Below are positions 1 through 7,719 of a stretch of DNA of 43,900 nucleotides, in pieces. Where the stretch lies: the NCBI GenBank assembly GCA_041946865.1, contig JBHGBF010000048.1:1-43900 (forward strand), read 5' to 3'. The stretch is from RPQK01 sp041946865 (GTDB taxonomy: Bacteria; Acidobacteriota; UBA6911; RPQK01). The position numbers and the translations under genes were made by a program. Each line of letters begins with the position of its first letter. Within the stretch, counting starts at the first letter, position 1. The notes beneath the pieces are model-generated. The model made no database searches, was not told where the DNA came from, and saw only the letters and a program-made list of their open reading frames with translations.

Positions 1-77
1 CGTCCCACAATGCACAACCCTACCCTGAAAGCAAGAAAAAAAGGTTGCCGGGTCCGTGCTGGCCGGTCTTGGCGCCA

Positions 78-106
78 TTGACTGAAACTGATCGATAGCA
101 TATATT
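78..106 (+). promoter_or_regulatory. Candidate sigma-70-type promoter for fba
   Basis: A -35-like TTGACT at 78-83 and a -10-like TATATT at 101-106 are separated by exactly 17 nt, close to the sigma-70 consensus. The -10 box is 48 nt upstream of the fba start, and a purine-rich GAGAGGGAG ribosome-binding site lies a few bases before the ATG. This is a pattern match only; no transcription start is known. Confidence 0.55.
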
Positions 107-153
107 TCGTGGGTTTTATTCCGTAGCAACAGACGATTGAGAGGGAGAAAAAC

Positions 154-1104
154 ATGATTGTTTCGACTGTCGAACTGTTCAGGCATGCGTACGGCAAATA
201 CGCGGTCGGGGCATACAACATCAATAACGCCGAGCAGACGATGGGACTGTTCCGCGGAAACCTGGAGAGCAAAGCGCCGTTTATCGTCCAGATTTCAAAG
301 GGCGCGCGTTCTTATACCGATAAGCGAATGCTGGAAGCGATGATTCGGGCAGCGAACGACATCTTCCCGGAAGCGATCTTCGCAGTTCATCTGGACCATG
401 GCGATGAAGCAGCCTGCATGGACTGCATCAAGAGCGGGTTTTACAGCTCGGTCATGATTGACGCCAGCCACGAGCCTTTCGAAAAGAACATCGAAATCAC
501 CAGGCGGGTCGTGGAGGCAGCGCATGCCAAAGGCATCGCAGTGGAGGCGGAGCTCGGCCAGCTGGGAGGAGTCGAAGAGGACATCGCGGTCAGCGAGGCA
601 GCGGCCAATCTGACCAACCCGGACCAGGCGAAGGAATTCGTTGAGAGATCGGGTTGCGATAGCCTGGCTTGCGCCATCGGAACCAGCCATGGCGCCTACA
701 AGTTTACCGGCAAACAGGGGTTGCGCTTTGATGTCATCGAGGCGATTCAGAAGCGGCTTCCCGGCTTCCCGCTAGTGATGCACGGCTCGAGCTCGGTCCC
801 GCAGGACGAGGTTGCCAGGATCAACGCCGCAGGAGGCTCACTCAAGGGCGCCAAGGGGGTTGATGCAACGCAGTTCAAACGCGCCGCGCAGCTGGGCGTC
901 ACCAAGGTCAACATCGATACCGACGGCCGGCTGGTCTGGTGCCGGGTCCACAGGGAGCACTTCCTGCAGCATCCCGAGAACTTCGATCTGCGGCCTCCGG
1001 GAAAGATCTTCATGGCCGAATACGCCAAATTCATTGCCGAGAAAAACAACTATCTGGGCAGCGCCGGACAGCTCGAATGCGTGCGTCCGCTCTTCCAGAA
1101 GTAA
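154..1104 (+). CDS. fba: Class II fructose-bisphosphate aldolase
   Basis: Zinc-dependent aldolase that interconverts fructose 1,6-bisphosphate with dihydroxyacetone phosphate and glyceraldehyde 3-phosphate in glycolysis and gluconeogenesis, acting in the cytoplasm. The 316-residue chain is a full TIM barrel. The HLDHGD motif (residues 79-84) supplies the catalytic Asp81 and zinc ligand His82. GTSHG (His179) and VMHGSS (His210) supply the other zinc ligands, and KVNIDTD (251-257) binds the phosphate end of the substrate. The ATG at 154 follows a strong GAGAGGGAG ribosome-binding site and a good promoter match. The gene stands alone ahead of metX, separated by a 173-nt structured spacer. The length fits the shorter class IIB enzymes. 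A tagatose- or other ketose-bisphosphate aldolase of the same family is the main alternative. Confidence 0.93.
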   Translation: MIVSTVELFRHAYGKYAVGAYNINNAEQTMGLFRGNLESKAPFIVQISKGARSYTDKRMLEAMIRAANDIFPEAIFAVHLDHGDEAACMDCIKSGFYSSVMIDASHEPFEKNIEITRRVVEAAHAKGIAVEAELGQLGGVEEDIAVSEAAANLTNPDQAKEFVERSGCDSLACAIGTSHGAYKFTGKQGLRFDVIEAIQKRLPGFPLVMHGSSSVPQDEVARINAAGGSLKGAKGVDATQFKRAAQLGVTKVNIDTDGRLVWCRVHREHFLQHPENFDLRPPGKIFMAEYAKFIAEKNNYLGSAGQLECVRPLFQK

Positions 1105-1119
1105 TTTCCTCGCTCCCTC

Positions 1120-1194
1120 GGTGAGGCGCCAACAAATCACTCGGATCGCACCGCCTGGCCTGCGTGATCCGTGCTTTTTCGTTAGCGCCTCACC
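1120..1194 (+). promoter_or_regulatory. Nested stem-loop directly after fba (candidate structured RNA)
   Basis: A perfect 10-bp inverted repeat, GGTGAGGCGC at 1120-1129 and GCGCCTCACC at 1185-1194, encloses a second hairpin (1138-1173) whose core is CGGATC/GATCCG extended by short bulged pairs. It begins 15 nt after the fba stop and lies in the metX leader. There is no T-run after the outer stem, so it does not look like a simple intrinsic terminator. It could be an fba 3' end structure or part of a metX leader. Confidence 0.5.
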
Positions 1195-1210
1195 CCGGTC
1201 CTCCTGACGC

Positions 1211-1288
1211 CTGGTTCCCAATCCGGCTTGAAAAAACCGCAAGCAGGCAGTACATTTGGTCCTGATCTAGGAGTCCATTGGGAACCAG
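1211..1288 (+). promoter_or_regulatory. metX leader: 12-bp inverted repeat that buries the TTG start codon
   Basis: CTGGTTCCCAAT at 1211-1222 is perfectly complementary to ATTGGGAACCAG at 1277-1288, and the latter contains the TTG initiation codon (1278-1280). Inside the loop, GCTTG (1226-1230) can pair with CAAGC (1240-1244). A small TCCT/AGGA hairpin (1260-1263 with 1269-1272) would cover the Shine-Dalgarno AGGAG. Both start signals can therefore be hidden in the RNA. Translational control of metX is inferred. I see no S-box (SAM-I) core sequence. Confidence 0.55.
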
Positions 1289-2411
1289 AATCCAGCAGCC
1301 TGGCGTCGGCACAACCAAGACTGAATACTTTACGTTTGCGCACCCGCCGAACGAGTTTGTGCTTGAGTCGGGCGAGAAGCTGGGTCCCATCACGCTGGCC
1401 TACGAGACTTACGGCCTGCTGAATAAGAACAAGAGCAACGCCATCCTCCTGCTCCATCCTCTGACAGGCGACGCGAATGCCGCTGGGTTTCATGAAGGTA
1501 GCACGGAGCGTGGATGGTGGGACACCATGGTGGGGCCGGGCAAGGCGTTTGACACCCGACACTTCTTTGTCATCTGCTCGAATGTGCTCGGCGGCTGCGC
1601 CGGCAGCACGGGGCCTGCCTCGATCAACCCCCAGACCGGCAAGCCGTACGCTCTGGACTTCCCCGTCATCACTATCGGGGACATGGTCAATGCCCAACGC
1701 CATCTGATCGATTTCCTCGGGATTGAGAAACTGCTGTGCATAGCCGGAGGGCAGATGGGCGGGATGCAGGTGATCCAGTGGGTAGCCTCATATCCGAGGA
1801 GAGTTCGCAGCGCGATTCCAATTGCCACCACGTTGCGTCATTCACCGCAGCAGATTGCTTTCAACGAAGTTACGCGACAGGCGATCACGGCGGACCCCGA
1901 ATGGCGAAAGGGCTATTACTACGGGCTGGGCCGACCGGAAACCGGCCTGGCGGTGGCCCGGATGATCACGAACATCACCCAAATGAGCGATCAGGTCATG
2001 GAGGAGATGTTCTCGCGACGACTCAAGGAATGGCCTGAAAGCGGCCGGTTTACTGACGACTTCGAGGTGGAAGGGTACCAGAAATACCGGAACGACCGGT
2101 TCGTGAAACACTTCGACGCCAACTCCTTCCTGTATCTCACCAAGGCGATGGATCAGTTCGATCTTTCCAGGGGCAAGCTCTTCGCCTCAGGTCGACGTAT
2201 TCGGACCCGCTTCATGGTGGTCGGGTTCCTGTCCGATTGGCTCTACCCCCCTTATCAGTCGCTCGAGATCGTCCGCGAGGTGAAGTCCCACAAAGGCGAC
2301 GCGACCTACTGCGAAATCAACTCGAAGTTCGGCCACAACGCATTTCTCATGGGGGCCGACGAGCAGACTCACCTCATTCGCCACTTCGTCCAGACTGACA
2401 TTTTCTGGTAG
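1278..2411 (+). CDS. metX: MetX-family protein (homoserine O-acetyltransferase-like) with Gln at the nucleophile site
   Basis: The family acylates homoserine with acetyl-CoA as the first step of methionine synthesis; the fold is an alpha/beta hydrolase. At 377 residues the protein is full length. Family landmarks are visible: LLLHPLTGDAN (58-67), the GGCAGSTGP loop (105-113), the Asp region SDWLYPP, and the C-terminal GHNAFL holding the catalytic His. The nucleophile elbow, normally GGSMGGMQ, reads GGQMGGMQ, so the Ser is Gln159 (CAG at 1752-1754). No single base change converts CAG to a Ser codon. Start is TTG at 1278, four bases after AGGAG, because an in-frame stop lies at 1263. The start codon sits inside a 12-bp inverted repeat. 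It may be an inactive or repurposed paralogue; family assignment is secure, activity is not. Confidence 0.8.
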   Translation: MGTRIQQPGVGTTKTEYFTFAHPPNEFVLESGEKLGPITLAYETYGLLNKNKSNAILLLHPLTGDANAAGFHEGSTERGWWDTMVGPGKAFDTRHFFVICSNVLGGCAGSTGPASINPQTGKPYALDFPVITIGDMVNAQRHLIDFLGIEKLLCIAGGQMGGMQVIQWVASYPRRVRSAIPIATTLRHSPQQIAFNEVTRQAITADPEWRKGYYYGLGRPETGLAVARMITNITQMSDQVMEEMFSRRLKEWPESGRFTDDFEVEGYQKYRNDRFVKHFDANSFLYLTKAMDQFDLSRGKLFASGRRIRTRFMVVGFLSDWLYPPYQSLEIVREVKSHKGDATYCEINSKFGHNAFLMGADEQTHLIRHFVQTDIFW

Positions 2412-2442
2412 TCGGAAAGCCGCTCCTCCTTAGCGAAGACGC

Positions 2443-2534
2443 CACAGAACCGCAAGCGCAAGGCCGCACAGAGCCGAAAGCGCAGCGTTTCAAAACAGAG
2501 CCGCAAGCGCAGCGTTTTTTGCGGAGCGCGTCGG
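2443..2534 (+). repeat. Dispersed TEPQAQ-coding repeat, three degenerate units
   Basis: Three head-to-tail units begin at about 2443, 2467 and 2495, each with a core like CAGAGCCGCAAGCGCAGCG. The last unit (2495-2534) is followed by a T-run and GCGGAGCGCGTCGG. The same 40-nt unit recurs at 11025-11065 with one 1-nt length difference. In one frame the units read TEPQAQ-type peptides. It lies between metX and the c-di-GMP enzyme gene. Confidence 0.75.
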
Positions 2535-2549
2535 GTCTGGCTCTATTTT

Positions 2550-4856
2550 ATGGCCGCTGTCATCCTGGGCAGTCTTTTGCCGGCGCATGCGCCGCCCGGG
2601 CAGGGCTCGCGGCCGTGGTTTACCCTTACCCTCAATGATCTCTTCATATTCCTCGTCCTACTGCTCTTCTCCCCCGCGACAGCTGTAACCGTGGCGGTTC
2701 TGGACGGCCTGATCAACGGACTGCTGCTCCTGCGCCCGCTTTATCGGGCGCTTTTCAATGCCGCACGGATGGCGCTCTCGACTTATGTTGCCGGCAACAT
2801 CTTCTACGCATTGGCCGGCTCAAAGCCGCCCCTGGCCGCTGACGCCGGCGTGATTCTCGTGTTCGTCAACATGGCCTTCGTGGCTCTTCTGTTCTTTGGA
2901 TTAAACATGCTGTTGACCGGAGCCGCGGTCTGGCTGTGTTCCGGGCGGGAGTCGCTAAAAGTCTGGCGGGAGGACACGATGGTGGCCGGCCTCCCCACGA
3001 TTGCCGGAGGATTGACGGCAGCGGCCATTTTCATCAGCCTCGGCCGCTCCGAAATCTACGCTGTCGCGGTGGCCGTTCCGATTTTCCTCCTGGCTTTTGC
3101 CGGTTACACGGTCAATCGGGAGTGGAACAAGGCAATCCGGCAGCAGGCCGATCACGTGAAGGAGCTGTACGAAACAACGATTGCTTCGCTGGCGATGGCC
3201 ATCGACGCCAAGGATCAGTCGACTCAAGGGCATGTCCACCGGGTTCGGGCCCTGGCGCTGAGCCTGGCCGGTTACCTGCAGGTAAAAGACGAGAATGAGA
3301 TCCAGGGGCTGAGCGCCGCCGCCTTACTTCACGACGTTGGCAAGCTGGCTGTTCCGGAATATATCCTCAACAAACCGTCTCCGCTGACCGAGGGTGAGAT
3401 GCTCAAGCTGAAAGCGCATCCTTCGGTGGGAGCGGACATTCTTGACACGGTTCCTTTCTCCTTTCCGGTCGTCTCGTTCGTTCGCCATCATCACGAAAAA
3501 TGGGACGGAACCGGTTACCCGGCCGGGCTCAAAGGAGACGAAATCCCTCTGGGCGCGCGGATCCTCTCCGTTGCAGACGCCTACGACGCCCTTCGCTCAG
3601 ACCGTCCCTACCGGGCAAAGCTCACAAGGGACGGGGCGCTGGATTACCTGCGGGCGGAGCGGGGGAAATCGTTCGATCCGGCGGTCGTGGACGCAGTCCT
3701 TCAGAACGTTGACGCGCTTGAGCAGAGCATGCGCGAAGCGGAGAAGTATGCCCCCAGCGGCGTAATGCAGGAGTATGAGAAGAAGCTCACACAGGAAGCA
3801 CCGCGAAGTGGCCAGAAAGTCTTCGAGGACATCGCCTCGACGTACCGGGAAATCCAGGCAATTTACGAGATATCGGAGGCCGTGGGCAAATCACTTAACA
3901 CCACTGACACGATGAATCTGCTGACTGACAAGATCGGACAGCTGATCAATTTCGACGCCTGTGCGATTTTCCTGGTCCATCCCAATCAGAATCGTATTCT
4001 CCAGAGCCACGCGGCGGGACTGCATGCGGACCGGCTGGAGCAGACCGTGATCAGGATGGGCGAAGGTGTCTCGGGATGGGTGGCGGCCAACAACCAGCCG
4101 CTCATCAACGTTTCTCCAGTCCCCGATTTCCCGGCCGAAACAGAGCTTCAGAACACATTCAAGAGCTGTCTTTCCGTACCCGTCGCGATGGACGATAGGG
4201 TCCTGGGAGTCATTACCCTTTACTCGGCCTCCGTAACAGGCTTTCATCACGATCATGTTCGCTTGATGGATACCATCGCCCACCACGCCGCCACTGCCGT
4301 CAACAATGCGCTCATGTTTGAGGAGACGCAGGAGGACGCCTATACCGACCTGTTGACCGGGCTTCCCAATCTCCGATACTTTAATGCCTTCATGGAGCAG
4401 GAGTTGGGAAGAGCCGCGCGGATCGACTACCCTGTCACCCTTCTCATGATGGATTTGGAATCCTTCAAGGATGTGAACGACCGGTACGGGCACAAGGTCG
4501 GAGATCGGACACTGGCCGAAGTCGGGCAGATCCTGCGGCACCAGATGCGGCGATCGGATATGCTCGTTCGTTATGCGGGAGACGAGTTTCTTGCTGTTCT
4601 CCCCGGTACAACCAGGGAGCAGGCCAGACAGACGATCGAGCGCATCCAAACGGCTGTCGACGGTTTCCAGATGCCGGTTCGCAGCGAACAGTTCGTTCGT
4701 GTCGGGATCAGCGTCGGCGCAGCCTCTTATCCGGAAGATGGGCAGGAAACCGACGTGCTCCTAAGCCTGGCCGACCAGGACATGTACAACAACAAGATCA
4801 TGCGCGCCAACCGGCGCGCTAATTCGGGCGAGGTTCTCCCCTTCGAGAAACGGTAA
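2550..4856 (+). CDS. Membrane HD-GYP / GAF / GGDEF cyclic-di-GMP enzyme
   Basis: Predicted to both break down and make c-di-GMP at the inner membrane. Residues 1-188 hold about five or six hydrophobic segments, an integral sensor of unknown ligand. Residues 200-390 are an HD-GYP phosphodiesterase with HDVGK (261-265) and HHEKWDGTGYP (314-324). Residues 430-590 are a GAF domain. Residues 595-760 are a GGDEF cyclase with the active-site variant AGDEF (676-680), preceded at the usual five-residue distance by an RxxD inhibitory site (667-670). Both catalytic halves look intact. The reading frame stays open upstream through VWLYF into the dispersed repeat at 2495-2534, so the first membrane helix may start earlier than ATG 2550 or may have been truncated by the repeat. 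A glycosyltransferase gene follows after 6 nt. Confidence 0.9.
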   Translation: MAAVILGSLLPAHAPPGQGSRPWFTLTLNDLFIFLVLLLFSPATAVTVAVLDGLINGLLLLRPLYRALFNAARMALSTYVAGNIFYALAGSKPPLAADAGVILVFVNMAFVALLFFGLNMLLTGAAVWLCSGRESLKVWREDTMVAGLPTIAGGLTAAAIFISLGRSEIYAVAVAVPIFLLAFAGYTVNREWNKAIRQQADHVKELYETTIASLAMAIDAKDQSTQGHVHRVRALALSLAGYLQVKDENEIQGLSAAALLHDVGKLAVPEYILNKPSPLTEGEMLKLKAHPSVGADILDTVPFSFPVVSFVRHHHEKWDGTGYPAGLKGDEIPLGARILSVADAYDALRSDRPYRAKLTRDGALDYLRAERGKSFDPAVVDAVLQNVDALEQSMREAEKYAPSGVMQEYEKKLTQEAPRSGQKVFEDIASTYREIQAIYEISEAVGKSLNTTDTMNLLTDKIGQLINFDACAIFLVHPNQNRILQSHAAGLHADRLEQTVIRMGEGVSGWVAANNQPLINVSPVPDFPAETELQNTFKSCLSVPVAMDDRVLGVITLYSASVTGFHHDHVRLMDTIAHHAATAVNNALMFEETQEDAYTDLLTGLPNLRYFNAFMEQELGRAARIDYPVTLLMMDLESFKDVNDRYGHKVGDRTLAEVGQILRHQMRRSDMLVRYAGDEFLAVLPGTTREQARQTIERIQTAVDGFQMPVRSEQFVRVGISVGAASYPEDGQETDVLLSLADQDMYNNKIMRANRRANSGEVLPFEKR

Positions 4857-4862
4857 CCGCCC

Positions 4863-5795
4863 GTGGTCACCGTTATCATTCCTACTTTCAATCGATCCGC
4901 CCTACCGCATGACGGCCGAACTGCTGGCGGCAAATCCGTCACCGTTATCATTCCTACTTTCAATCGATCCGCCAGTTTGAAACGGGCTGTCGAATCAGTC
5001 TGCTGCCAGCAGTTTTCCGACTGGGAGCTGATCATTGTCGACGACGGGTCAAACGACGACACGGCGGCCATTGTTGCCGGCTTCAGCGATCCTCGGATTC
5101 GATACATCCTGACGCCGCACGCAGGAGTTTCGGCCGCCAGGAACCGCGGAATTGCGCTGGCCCGCCACCCGTGGATCTGCTTTCTGGATTCGGACGATTA
5201 CTGGATGCCGCCCAAGCTCAGACGCCAGATGGCCACGCTCGAGCAGGACAAGCGGTATTCGGTTATCTACACAAACGAGATCTGGATCCGGCGGGGACTG
5301 AGAGTCAATCAAAAGAAAATTCATACGAAGTACAGCGGCTGGATCTATCCGCGATGCCTGCCTTTGTGCATCATCAGCCCGAGTTCGGTGCTGCTGAATC
5401 GAGACGTGATTGCTGCCGAAGGCGTGTTCGACGAGAGCCTGCCGGTGTGCGAAGACTACGAGCTGTGGCTCAGAATCGCTGCCCGCCATCCGGTTCGGTT
5501 CCTGGACGAGCCGCTGATTGTGAAAACCGGCGGCCATCCGGATCAGTTATCACACCGGTACTGGGGCATGGACCGTTTTCGGGTGCAGGCTTTGATCAAG
5601 ACGTACGATTCGGGACGGCTGACGTCACAGCAGAAGCTGTGGACTGCGGCCGAAATCGTGCGCAAGGCCGAAATCCTGGCCACGGGCTTTGGAAACCGGG
5701 GCAAGATGGAAGAGGCTGAGAAGTATCGCGAGCTGGTCCGCGAATGGGAGGACCGGGCACGAGGGGCATCCTTCCTCCATCCGGCGGGCGCATGA
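4863..5795 (+). CDS. Family 2 glycosyltransferase with duplicated N-terminal strand
   Basis: GT-A fold transferase that probably adds a sugar from a nucleotide sugar to a cell-surface glycan or lipid acceptor. The motifs are the nucleotide-binding VTVIIPTFNR, DDGSNDDT (60-67) and the metal-binding FLDSDDYW (108-114). The C-terminal part, with VCEDYELWLRIA, is typical of the ExDxxLWLR type. At 310 residues it is full size. The start GTG at 4863 is 6 nt after the c-di-GMP enzyme, suggesting co-transcription and perhaps a c-di-GMP-linked exopolysaccharide role (inference). The first 36 coding nucleotides after the start are repeated exactly 72 nt later, in frame, so VTVIIPTFNRSA occurs twice. 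An out-of-frame ATG at 4909 means the true start is unsettled. Acceptor and donor are unknown. Confidence 0.85.
   Translation: MVTVIIPTFNRSALPHDGRTAGGKSVTVIIPTFNRSASLKRAVESVCCQQFSDWELIIVDDGSNDDTAAIVAGFSDPRIRYILTPHAGVSAARNRGIALARHPWICFLDSDDYWMPPKLRRQMATLEQDKRYSVIYTNEIWIRRGLRVNQKKIHTKYSGWIYPRCLPLCIISPSSVLLNRDVIAAEGVFDESLPVCEDYELWLRIAARHPVRFLDEPLIVKTGGHPDQLSHRYWGMDRFRVQALIKTYDSGRLTSQQKLWTAAEIVRKAEILATGFGNRGKMEEAEKYRELVREWEDRARGASFLHPAGA
4866..4973 (+). repeat. 36-nt direct repeat at the 5' end of the glycosyltransferase gene
   Basis: Positions 4866-4901 and 4938-4973 are identical 36-nt copies separated by 36 nt of unrelated sequence. Both are in the same frame and encode VTVIIPTFNRSA, the first beta strand and loop of the GT2 fold. 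A single copy would give a normal family N-terminus. It is either a real short duplication or an assembly artefact. Confidence 0.9.
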
Positions 5796-5821
5796 AGTGG
5801 GGAAAATGGACAAACAGGACA

Positions 5822-6757
5822 CTAGTCCCCTGCCGAAGCCGACGTGATCGGTCTTGCGAAGTAGCCTTTGCGATGGCGGATACGGACGTCCGGCTTGTTC
5901 ACCAATTCCACTTTGATGTCCCGGAACTTACCGTCTCTGATCTTGTTATTGGAGACATAAGCGATGTTGTACTGGCTGCGCAGCTCCTCGTTGATCGCCT
6001 GAAAGGCCTTTGACAGATCCTTGGTGGTGAAAGGGAAGTAGACCTGCCCGCCGGTGTTCTCCACGAGTTGCTTCAAATTGTTGTCGCCTTCGTGGTCGAT
6101 ATCGGCGCCAAAACGGGTGGTGCTGATGGCAAAGATGGTGACCTCTGCCCGGAACGCCATGTCGAGCGCTTCCTGGAAGTTATGATGGCTGGTCACGTCG
6201 GCGCCGTCTGAGAGTATCACCAGGACTTTTCTCCCCGACTCTTCTTCGAGCATCTTCTGCTCGCACACCAGGTAAACCGCATCATACAGCGAGGTGCCGC
6301 CGCCGGCTTTGAGGTTCTTGATCTCGCGCACGAGGTCGTTCGCATCCGAGGTAAAGTCGTGGAGAAGAGTTACGCCGCTGTCGAACTCAAGAAGAAGTGC
6401 ACGGTCGGTCGGCCGCATAACGGAATACAGGAAATCGAGCGCCGCCTCCTTTTCAAACTCCAGCTTCAGTTTGACACTCGAGCTGGTATCGACTGCCAGC
6501 GCGATGCTCAACGGCAAGTTTGTCTGCTGCGTGAAGTTGGTGATTTCCTGCAGAACGCCCTTCTCGATGATCCGGAAATCGCTGGGCTCCAGATCGGTCA
6601 CGAACTTGCCTGTTTTCTCATCGTGCACGCTGACCAGCACATTGATCGCCTCGACTTCCACACGAAAGGGCTCTCGCTGCTGGTCCTGCGCCGCGGCAGG
6701 TACTATGGTCGAAATCAGGGTTGCGAGCGTCAGAGGATAAAACCGAAGTCTCTTCAT
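5822..6757 (-). CDS. Secreted von Willebrand factor A domain protein (acidobacterial VWFA-related type)
   Basis: The first 24 residues form a Sec signal peptide (MKRLRFYP, a hydrophobic stretch, then AAAQD). A short beta-rich region (about 30-80) with VLVSVHDEKTGKFV and DLEPSDFRI resembles the N-terminal part of the VWFA-related proteins common in Acidobacteria. The VWA domain follows with a complete MIDAS: DTSSS (90-94), the GGGTSLYDA threonine loop and LSDGAD. Such domains bind metal-dependent protein partners; the partner here is unknown. ATG 6757 was chosen because the signal peptide begins there and it lies 16 nt after the rluD stop; the longer frame to 6859 overlaps rluD. It is the last gene of the EF-G-like/lgt/rluD run. 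Confidence 0.88.
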   Translation of the reverse strand: MKRLRFYPLTLATLISTIVPAAAQDQQREPFRVEVEAINVLVSVHDEKTGKFVTDLEPSDFRIIEKGVLQEITNFTQQTNLPLSIALAVDTSSSVKLKLEFEKEAALDFLYSVMRPTDRALLLEFDSGVTLLHDFTSDANDLVREIKNLKAGGGTSLYDAVYLVCEQKMLEEESGRKVLVILSDGADVTSHHNFQEALDMAFRAEVTIFAISTTRFGADIDHEGDNNLKQLVENTGGQVYFPFTTKDLSKAFQAINEELRSQYNIAYVSNNKIRDGKFRDIKVELVNKPDVRIRHRKGYFARPITSASAGD

Positions 6758-6773
6758 GGCGACAACCTGACAA

Positions 6774-7718
6774 TTATTCCAAACGCGCCAAGAAATCTGC
6801 AAGCTCCGCGGGCAGGGGAGAGTCGAAACTAACTCGCTCGTGACGGACAGGATGCTCAAAAGCCAGCCAGCCGGCGTGTAGGAAATGCCTCCCCAAGCCG
6901 GTTATATCCTTGACCAGCGGTGCGGCCGCCGGCACTCCCCGAAGAAAACGCCGGGGTTCTCCCCCATACGTCGCGTCCCCCACGACCGGGTGTTTCAGAT
7001 GTTGCAGGTGGACCCTGATCTGGTGGGTCCGACCGGTGTGAAGTATCACCCGAAGCAGCGAGAAGTACTTGAATTGACGGACTACTTCGTACTCGGTGAC
7101 AGCTTCACGCAGTCTCCGGCTGCGCGTCGACACTCGGGTCCTCACCGCCATATCCCGGCCCAGGGGTACCTGAATCACGCCCTTCTTCTTCTCCGGGTGG
7201 CCATAGACCAGCGCCGTATACTGTTTCTCCACTTCCCGGCGCCGGAACTGTCCTGCCAACCGCTCGTGGACCTGTTCACTTTTGGCCACAACCAACAGGC
7301 CGGAGGTCGCTTTGTCAAGCCGGTGCACGATTCCTGGTCTTTCAGTTCCTCCCTGGCTAAGCTCTCGAAAGTGATAAAGGAGAGCGTTCGCCAGGGTTCC
7401 CCGACTGACGCCCGCACCCGGGTGTACTATGACACCAGCCGGCTTGTCGACCACAACGAGCCACTCATCCTCATAGATGATGTTGAGCGGAATAGGTTCA
7501 GGGAGAAGCTGGGAAGGCTCCGCCGGGGGAGGATCGACTTCGATCTTCTCACCCGGACGAATTGAGTGCCCGGCCTTGGTCGTCCGGCCGTCGACGCGGA
7601 CGCGTTCCGCTTTGATCCAGCCCTGAATGACGGATCGGCTCCGACCTTCGAGCTTCGCGGCGAGATAACGATCCAGACGCTGATGCGCGTCAGCAGGATC
7701 TACCGTGAGTCTGATCAC
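6774..7718 (-). CDS. rluD: Ribosomal large subunit pseudouridine synthase, RluA/RluD family
   Basis: Converts specific uridines in 23S rRNA to pseudouridine. An S4 RNA-binding domain (about residues 1-60, with RLDRYLAAKL) precedes the catalytic domain. The family signature HRLDKATSGLLVVAKS begins near residue 132 and its Asp135 is the catalytic nucleophile. TGRTHQIRVHLQH is the conserved C-terminal motif. The start is taken as GTG at 7718, one base after the lgt stop, which gives the usual RluD length (314 residues) and suggests translational coupling. An upstream start at 7781 would add 21 unlike residues inside lgt. RluD, RluC and RluA cannot be separated with certainty from sequence alone; the S4 domain excludes RluA. 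Confidence 0.9.
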   Translation of the reverse strand: MIRLTVDPADAHQRLDRYLAAKLEGRSRSVIQGWIKAERVRVDGRTTKAGHSIRPGEKIEVDPPPAEPSQLLPEPIPLNIIYEDEWLVVVDKPAGVIVHPGAGVSRGTLANALLYHFRELSQGGTERPGIVHRLDKATSGLLVVAKSEQVHERLAGQFRRREVEKQYTALVYGHPEKKKGVIQVPLGRDMAVRTRVSTRSRRLREAVTEYEVVRQFKYFSLLRVILHTGRTHQIRVHLQHLKHPVVGDATYGGEPRRFLRGVPAAAPLVKDITGLGRHFLHAGWLAFEHPVRHERVSFDSPLPAELADFLARLE

Positions 7719-7719
7719 G

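Noticed and set aside
1195..1277. A SAM-I (S-box) riboswitch ahead of metX
   Set aside because: The conserved S-box core sequences are not present; only unassigned inverted repeats are seen.
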